Below are positions 15,347 to 18,899 of a DNA stretch of 18,899 bases, piece by piece (the stretch's first letter is position 1; every line of letters starts with the position of its first letter). The stretch is from positions 1 to 18,899 of the forward strand of contig JACQPI010000242.1 in NCBI GenBank assembly GCA_016207585.1, read 5' to 3'. The translations under genes and the position numbers were made by a program. The stretch comes from Elusimicrobiota bacterium (GTDB taxonomy: Bacteria; Elusimicrobiota; Elusimicrobia; UBA1565; JACRDR01). Under the pieces are notes generated by a model. That model was not told where the DNA came from and ran no database searches. It saw only the letters and a list, made by a program, of their open reading frames with translations.

Positions 15347-16483
15347 ATGGAGAAAGCCGCGCTCCTGACGGAGTTCAAGACGTACGCGCCCCACATCGAC
15401 ACCGCTCCCCTGGAAAAGGCCTACGACTTTTCCAAAAGGGCCCACGCCAACCAAGAACGGGCCTCCGGCGAGCATTACTTCGTCCACTGCGAGGCGGTCG
15501 CCCAAACCCTCATCGAGTTCAAGCTGGATATGCCCACCATCTGCGCCGCCCTCCTGCACGACGTCCTCGAGGATACTCCGATCACGCGCGAGCAGCTCGC
15601 GTCCGAGTTCGGCGAGGAGGTGACCCTCCTCGTGGAGGGCGTGACCAAGCTCGACGCCCTGCAGTTCTCGTCGCACGACGTCGCCCAGGCCGAGAACTGG
15701 CGGAAAATGCTCCTGGCCACGGCGCAAGACATCCGCGTCATCCTGATCAAGATGGCCGACCGGCTGCACAACATGACGACGTTGAACTATCTCGACCGCG
15801 AACACCAGCTTCGGATCGCGCACGAGACCCTTTCGCTCTACGCTCCCCTGGCCCACCGCCTTGGCATGTTCCGGCTCAAGGGGATGCTCGAGGACCTGGC
15901 CTTTCAATACATGCACCCGAAGGAATACGAGGAGCTTGAGCGCAAGGTTCAGGAACAGACGCGGGGACGCGACGCTTCGTTGAACGCCTTCAAGGCGGTC
16001 CTGGACGAACACCTCTCCAAGATGAACATCCCCATCCGCGTCGCCACGCGGACCAAGAGCCTCTATTCCATCTACGAGAAGATGCAGCGGCAGGACAAAC
16101 CCTTCGAGGATATCCAGGACGCCCTGGGCGTGAGACTCATCACCGATACGATCGCCAACTGCTACGCGCTTCTAGGCACCGTCCATACGATCTTCAAGCC
16201 GGTCTCGGGCTCCTTCACCGACTACATCTCGGTGCCCAAGATCAACCTCTATCAGAGCCTCCACACGACCATCGTGAGCCCGCTCGGAGACTTCATAGAA
16301 ATCCAGATCCGCACCGAGGAAATGCACCGCACCGCGGAATACGGCATCGCGGCCCACTGGCGCTACAAATCCTCGCCGAGCCAGAAGGACGTCCATCTCG
16401 AGGAAAAACTCAACTGGCTGCGCCAGTGGATCGAGTGGCTTCAGGACCTGAAAAGTCCGCGCGAGTTCTTGGAGAGCCTCTAG
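15347..16483 (+). CDS. RelA/SpoT-type (p)ppGpp hydrolase/synthetase, ended early by an in-frame TAG
   Basis: 378 residues up to TAG 16481. RelA/SpoT enzymes make or degrade the alarmone (p)ppGpp. The HD hydrolase domain (about 25-160) looks intact: H47, H71-D72, E75-D76 in LLHDVLEDT, and D138 with N142 in KMADRLHN. The synthetase domain (about 225-345) keeps RTKSLYSIYEKM, D258, NLYQSLHTT (N300, Y302) and E318 in IEIQIRT. The charge-switch motif, RFKD in bifunctional enzymes and EFDD in RelA, is SFTD here (289-292). The protein stops within REFLESL, just before the TGS domain, which continues in the same frame after the TAG. A hydrolase-plus-synthetase fragment could still fold and act without its regulatory part. 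Alternatively the stop may be a sequence error. Confidence 0.85.
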   Translation: MEKAALLTEFKTYAPHIDTAPLEKAYDFSKRAHANQERASGEHYFVHCEAVAQTLIEFKLDMPTICAALLHDVLEDTPITREQLASEFGEEVTLLVEGVTKLDALQFSSHDVAQAENWRKMLLATAQDIRVILIKMADRLHNMTTLNYLDREHQLRIAHETLSLYAPLAHRLGMFRLKGMLEDLAFQYMHPKEYEELERKVQEQTRGRDASLNAFKAVLDEHLSKMNIPIRVATRTKSLYSIYEKMQRQDKPFEDIQDALGVRLITDTIANCYALLGTVHTIFKPVSGSFTDYISVPKINLYQSLHTTIVSPLGDFIEIQIRTEEMHRTAEYGIAAHWRYKSSPSQKDVHLEEKLNWLRQWIEWLQDLKSPREFLESL

Positions 16484-16789
16484 ACCGACCTCGAGCTGCA
16501 CCAGGTGTTCGTGTTTACTCCGGCTGGCGAGGTGAAACCCCTGCCGGCCGGCGCGACGCCGGTTGATTTCGCGTTCTCGGTCCACACCGACATCGGAATG
16601 ACTTGCGTGGGGGCCAAGATCAACAACAAGATGGTGCGCCTGGCCTACGCGCTTAAATCGGGAGATATCTGCGAGATCCTGACCAAGAGAGGTTCAACGC
16701 CGAAGAAGGACTGGCTGGGCCTCGTCAAGACGGCCCGCGCGCGCTCCAAGATCCGGCACTTCCTGCGGGAACAGGGGATCGTGGCCTAG
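16484..16789 (+). pseudogene. TGS-domain remainder of the RelA/SpoT gene after the in-frame stop
   Basis: The frame continues directly from the TAG at 16481-16483 with TDLELHQVFVFTPAGEVK and a textbook TGS domain (LPAGATPVDFAFSVHTDIG, VGAKINNKMVRLAY, GDICEILT), then KDWLGLVKTARARSKIRHFL, and ends at TAG 16787. Family members usually have Lys in place of the stop (ESLKxDL), so an AAG to TAG change fits. With read-through the protein would be 480 residues and would still lack the helical, zinc-finger and ACT regions of long RelA/SpoT proteins. No plausible restart with a Shine-Dalgarno sequence is seen. Its last 65 bases overlap the convergent phosphatase gene. Confidence 0.75.
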
Positions 16790-17417
16790 GAATGGGTCGC
16801 GGGTGTCGTGCGCCGTGTTGCAAATACCGGAGCAGATAAGACTTTAAATCCCCGAACGAACGCGCGCAGCAGCCGTAGGAACGCGCCTCCTCGACCGCCG
16901 CGTCCAACGGCATTTGCTCCACGGCCGCCCGGTATGCCGCGATGACGAACCCGGTGCGGTCCTTGCCCTTGCGGCAATGAACCAAGAGCGGCCGAGGCGC
17001 CGTCCGGATCGCCTCGATCGCCCGGTCCACCTGCTCGAAGGACGGGGCGTTTCTGAAGCTCATCGGGATATGGATCAAGCGCATCTCGGGAGCCGCGGCG
17101 CGGCGCTCGGGCCAAGCCGGCCCGTTGAACTTGAGGACGGTCTTGAATCCCATTGCCTTGAGCGCCCGAATCCCCTGTCCGCTGGGCTGCCCGGAACGGA
17201 AGAGGCCGGGAGAAACCGAATGAAAGTTAGGGAGGGGATTCCGGAACGCCTCGGTTCGCGCGGCCTGCCGTGAAAAGTCGCCCGTCGCGACGGCGGCCCT
17301 CTCCGGCAGGAAACGATCAAAAGCCGCGGCACCCGCCGCGAACGATCCCGGGAGCCGCGCCACCCAGATTTCCCCGAGACTTACAAATAAAAAACCGGCG
17401 AGTCGGAAAAGGTTCAT
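16725..17417 (-). CDS. Exported dual-specificity/tyrosine-type phosphatase
   Basis: 230 residues from ATG 17417. The frame stays open to a farther ATG at 17540, but the chosen start follows a -10 box and gives an N-terminus with a hydrophobic stretch (FLFVSLGEIWVA), consistent with a signal peptide or anchor. The catalytic loop is HCRKGKDRTG (C148, R154), the HCx5R signature of Cys-based phosphatases. The upstream VSPGLFRSGQPSGQGIRALK is typical of bacterial DSP-like proteins. Substrate unknown; the family covers phosphoprotein, inositol-phosphate and lipid phosphatases. The last 30 or so residues (RHPRPIPRPRSPVP onwards) are Pro/Arg-rich and partly antisense to the RelA/SpoT tail, so they may not be a conserved domain. 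A decayed copy of the N-terminal region lies upstream. Confidence 0.82.
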   Translation of the reverse strand: MNLFRLAGFLFVSLGEIWVARLPGSFAAGAAAFDRFLPERAAVATGDFSRQAARTEAFRNPLPNFHSVSPGLFRSGQPSGQGIRALKAMGFKTVLKFNGPAWPERRAAAPEMRLIHIPMSFRNAPSFEQVDRAIEAIRTAPRPLLVHCRKGKDRTGFVIAAYRAAVEQMPLDAAVEEARSYGCCARSFGDLKSYLLRYLQHGARHPRPIPRPRSPVPAGSAGSWSARGPS

Positions 17418-17427
17418 AGCGGCTCGT

Positions 17428-17433
17428 ATTGTA
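17428..17433 (-). promoter_or_regulatory. -10 box (TACAAT) for the phosphatase gene
   Basis: Read on the minus strand, TACAAT lies ten bases before ATG 17417, which predicts a leader of about four bases. There is no Shine-Dalgarno sequence. I see no good -35 at the expected spacing. It is weaker than the TATAAT boxes elsewhere but has the same placement. Confidence 0.45.
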
Positions 17434-17458
17434 TGATTTTCGAGTGTTCGTCGGCATA

Positions 17459-17478
17459 TTCCTTGTGCTTCCTTGTGC
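17459..17478. repeat. Tandem 10-mer repeat
   Basis: TTCCTTGTGC occurs twice in direct succession, followed by a partial third unit (TCTTGCG). It lies just upstream of the phosphatase promoter on the minus strand. No function is evident; it could be a regulator site or simple slippage. Confidence 0.6.
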
Positions 17479-17705
17479 TCTTGCGTAATGACCCGAGGGA
17501 ACTTCTTAATTTCGAGAGTCAAGAGCCCGTTCCTGGACACGGCCGGACCTGGTAAAATTTTGGGTCAAAAGACCTGTGCGATTTACGGCCTTATGGCCAT
17601 CTATAGTGAGGGAAAGGTGTGCTCCGAGATCCTGCCTGGATATGACATCGTGACACACCCTGGCAAGCCCTCGAACTTCCTCCAAACTTCCTTTTTACAG
17701 TTTCC

Positions 17706-17732
17706 TATGAAATGCCAAAATGGCATTTCATA
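17706..17732. repeat. Perfect 27-bp palindrome (12-bp arms, AAA loop)
   Basis: TATGAAATGCCA (17706-17717) and TGGCATTTCATA (17721-17732) are exact reverse complements around AAA. There is no T-run directly after either side, so it is a poor intrinsic terminator. The symmetry suits a dimeric DNA-binding protein or a small mobile-element end. It sits about 35 bases from where similarity to the phosphatase gene stops. Confidence 0.8.
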
Positions 17733-17765
17733 CAGAATGGGGGATCCGGACACCCGGGCCTGGCC

Positions 17766-17890
17766 CGCAGGGAACGCCTCGGTTCTCGCGGCCCGTCGTG
17801 AAAAATCGTCCGTCGCGACGGCGGCCCCCTCCGGCAGGAAGCGGTCTGAAACCGCGCAGGTCCCCGCCAGACTTGCAAGTAAAAGAGAGG
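17766..17890 (-). pseudogene. Decayed second copy of the phosphatase N-terminal region
   Basis: On the minus strand this stretch encodes SDRFLPEGAAVATDDFSRRAARTEAF, nearly the same as FDRFLPERAAVATGDFSRQAARTEAF in the intact phosphatase at 17233-17328. The DNA similarity is just as clear on the plus strand (for example GTCGCGACGGCGGCC in both). It extends over the hydrophobic N-terminus (LLLASLAG versus FLFVSLGE), with about a dozen residues missing between the two blocks. After TEAF the similarity stops and no catalytic HCx5R region follows; the frame ends at 17601. This is a truncated duplicate rather than a working enzyme. Confidence 0.7.
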
Positions 17891-17900
17891 CCTGGTCTAA

Positions 17901-17928
17901 ATCGCACCCAGTGCGCACCCGGTGCGAT
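17901..17928. repeat. Repeat cluster upstream of the DUF2007 gene
   Basis: ATCGCACC (17901-17908) pairs with GGTGCGAT (17921-17928), and the self-complementary GTGCGCAC lies in between. Read as direct repeats, CGCACCCAGTG and CGCACCCGGTG differ by one base. It lies just over 20 bases before the -10 box of the DUF2007 gene, where an operator could sit. Confidence 0.5.
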
Positions 17929-17950
17929 GGATATCTACCACCACTTGCGA

Positions 17951-17956
17951 TATACT
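17951..17956 (+). promoter_or_regulatory. -10 box (TATACT) for the DUF2007 gene
   Basis: TATACT is seven bases before GTG 17964, placing the expected transcription start at or next to the start codon, so the mRNA would be leaderless. No Shine-Dalgarno sequence and no clear -35 are visible. Confidence 0.5.
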
Positions 17957-17963
17957 AAAGAGC

Positions 17964-18425
17964 GTGATCGAACCGGCGGTCGTCTTCATCTCGGCGAACG
18001 TGACCGAAGCTCGGCTGGTCCAAGAGCTGCTCAAATCCTACAAGGTCGAGGCTTTTCTTTTCGATGAAAACATCTGCCGTATCGATCCACTACTGACCAT
18101 GGCAATCGGCGGCGTTCGCGTGGTCGTTTCGGAGCCGAAAGCGAAGGAAGCGTTGGAAATATTGCGTGTCCATAAAATCCGCCCCGGGCAGTTATCCCCG
18201 TTCGATCTCGCGGGAGCCGAGCCGTCTAGCCCCCAAGATGGCGCCTCGCAACTAGATCCGCAGACCCGGCGCAGGCGTGATATGATCGGACTGGCCATTC
18301 TCGCCGTCACTATACTTATCATCTCCATCTTATTCCTGTCCGACGCTATAAGTGAGCGACATTTTCTTTCAACCAAGGACGGCGTGTTGCACGAGTCGAT
18401 TCAGGCCGGGCATCCCGACAAGTAA
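17964..18425 (+). CDS. DUF2007-type signal-transducing domain protein with C-terminal membrane helix
   Basis: 153 residues from GTG 17964. An in-frame GTG at 17922 would add 14 residues, but it would place the -10 box inside the gene and add nothing family-like. Residues 4-70 match the DUF2007 pattern (GlnB-like putative signal-transducing domain): VVFISANVTEARLVQELLKSY, then EAFLFDENICRIDPLL and IGGVRVVVSEPKAKEALEIL. A charged linker with DPQTRRRRD precedes one hydrophobic helix (MIGLAILAVTILIISILFL), with a short polar tail. The basic residues before the helix suggest the DUF2007 domain stays in the cytoplasm. Function of the family is not established. It stands alone with its own promoter. 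Confidence 0.72.
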   Translation: MIEPAVVFISANVTEARLVQELLKSYKVEAFLFDENICRIDPLLTMAIGGVRVVVSEPKAKEALEILRVHKIRPGQLSPFDLAGAEPSSPQDGASQLDPQTRRRRDMIGLAILAVTILIISILFLSDAISERHFLSTKDGVLHESIQAGHPDK

Positions 18426-18428
18426 AGG

Positions 18429-18478
18429 GGTACGTCCTGAGCTACGCCCCTAGGACGTACCAGGGCGCGGCTGGTACG
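18429..18478. repeat. Two overlapping, mutually exclusive hairpins
   Basis: Hairpin A pairs GGTACGTCCT (18429-18438) with AGGACGTACC (18452-18461). Hairpin B pairs CGTACCAG (18456-18463) with CTGGTACG (18471-18478). They share CGTACC, so an RNA could form only one at a time. It begins four bases after the DUF2007 stop. Without a T-run it is not a standard terminator; it could be a processing or attenuation structure, or a repeat-element end. Further short stems follow at 18484-18491, 18545-18557 and 18566-18579. Confidence 0.55.
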
Positions 18479-18607
18479 GGATGGAGCGCTCGTGAGAACA
18501 GCCGGAAGCCCCAACGACCCGGAAACAAGCTATCGGCCGGCCTAGAGCCTGAAGCTCGGCTGCGCCATGTGAAGACATGCCCGCCGGCGATCGATTTTTC
18601 AAATTCC

Positions 18608-18898
18608 TTATCTCGACCCGCCTCCTGAACTCTGAATTTGCGTCTCCCGGACATATTCTATCCAGGCTTTTTTTTGCGCGAGGAATTCCCCTTGAGCGAA
18701 TTTATTTGGAATCTCCTGCCCTTTTTGGCCGGCCTTTATATAAAAAGCCCTTAATAGCTCTCCAGCCGAAGAGCTCAGCAGGAGCCTCATCTCCCCAGCC
18801 TCATCGTTGGTAGCGCCAAAAATAACCTCCTGGTGGTCTTTGTCGAGGTACCTAACTCGCACGCTTTTTCGCCAGGAGTCTTTATCGGGAATGACCAT
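18608..18898 (-). CDS. Unidentified protein, C-terminal part (5' end may lie outside window)
   Basis: At least 96 residues, with the frame reaching the right edge; the ATG at 18898 may be an internal methionine. Visible features are an alternating basic/hydrophobic strand region (KSVRVRYLDKDHQEVIFG), a leucine-rich helix (EMRLLLSSSAGELLRAFYI), and a polar Gly/Ser tail (SSGGGSR). I recognise no family. The DNA is visibly more AT-rich than the operon, with several A/T runs, so it may have been acquired separately. It runs convergent to the DUF2007 gene. Confidence 0.5.
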   Translation of the reverse strand: MVIPDKDSWRKSVRVRYLDKDHQEVIFGATNDEAGEMRLLLSSSAGELLRAFYIKAGQKGQEIPNKFAQGEFLAQKKAWIEYVRETQIQSSGGGSR

Positions 18899-18899
18899 A

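Larger units (their letters stand above)
17434..17963. other. Gene-poor region between the phosphatase and the DUF2007 gene
   Basis: About 530 bases with no gene I would defend. Open frames on both strands (for example plus strand 17473-17958) have no recognisable domain and overlap the phosphatase-like fragment. The region holds a tandem 10-mer, short hairpins (GGTC-AAAA-GACC near 17563; GGCC-TTAT-GGCC near 17587), a perfect palindrome at 17706-17732, the decayed phosphatase N-terminus, and a repeat cluster before the DUF2007 promoter. Confidence 0.6.

Noticed and set aside
17558..17600. Short hairpins GGTC-AAAA-GACC and GGCC-TTAT-GGCC as a possible riboswitch
   Set aside because: No known aptamer consensus is recognisable, and no gene follows in a suitable position.
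17473..17958. 161-codon plus-strand open frame
   Set aside because: Antisense to the phosphatase-like fragment, with no domain, Shine-Dalgarno sequence or promoter of its own.
18437..18450. Minus-strand GGGGCGTAGCTCAG, identical to a common tRNA 5' end
   Set aside because: No D-loop, anticodon stem, T-loop or matching 3' acceptor strand follows, and the segment is part of the overlapping hairpins.
1..18899. CRISPR array, tRNA, rRNA or insertion sequence
   Set aside because: No regularly spaced repeats, tRNA arms, rRNA segments or transposase-like frames were seen on either strand.

Overview
The window reads as a chromosome segment of a GC-rich diderm (LPS-type outer membrane) bacterium. Evidence is an almost complete early lipid A pathway, a BamA outer-membrane assembly factor, a Skp-like periplasmic chaperone and an MsbA lipid flippase. 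UDP-diacylglucosamine hydrolysis is assigned to LpxI rather than LpxH, and a GnnA-like oxidoreductase lies between lpxI and lpxB. This layout fits an uncultured non-proteobacterial diderm; Elusimicrobiota is a guess from general resemblance, not something the sequence proves.

Layout. Positions 1-1209 hold the 3' part of a two-domain membrane protein: a nucleotidyltransferase-like N-terminus fused to a CDP-alcohol phosphatidyltransferase. Positions 1274-2821 encode an exported endonuclease/exonuclease/phosphatase-family protein with its own promoter. From 2891 to about 16789 lies one co-directional, tightly packed gene train: bamA, skp/ompH, lpxD, lpxC, fabZ, lpxA, lpxI, Gfo/Idh/MocA oxidoreductase, lpxB, msbA, a ZIP metal transporter, and a RelA/SpoT-type (p)ppGpp enzyme. 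Five successive junctions (fabZ to msbA) are 4-base stop/start overlaps (ATGA or TTGA), which implies translational coupling. The train makes, acylates and flips lipid A, and supplies the chaperone and insertase for outer-membrane proteins. LpxK and Kdo transferase are not in the window.

The RelA/SpoT gene is broken by an in-frame TAG just before its TGS domain, has SFTD where other family members carry RFKD or EFDD, and lacks any C-terminal ACT region. A convergent, exported dual-specificity-type phosphatase gene (minus strand) overlaps its 3' end. Upstream of that phosphatase is a gene-poor stretch (17434-17963) with a decayed second copy of the phosphatase N-terminus, a perfect 27-bp palindrome and short direct repeats. 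A DUF2007-type protein with a membrane helix follows (17964-18425). After it come a hairpin-rich spacer and the 3' part of an unidentified, more AT-rich minus-strand gene that runs to the window edge.

A recurring theme is that every transcription unit that begins in the window has a -10-like hexamer only 6-10 bases before its start codon and no Shine-Dalgarno sequence, which points to leaderless or nearly leaderless mRNAs. Genes inside the operon instead often carry Shine-Dalgarno sequences or overlap the previous gene. I did not find a clearly new multi-gene system. The most unusual items are the broken and motif-divergent RelA/SpoT, the 71-bp insertion with 11-bp direct repeats between skp and lpxD, and the duplicated phosphatase fragment next to a perfect palindrome.
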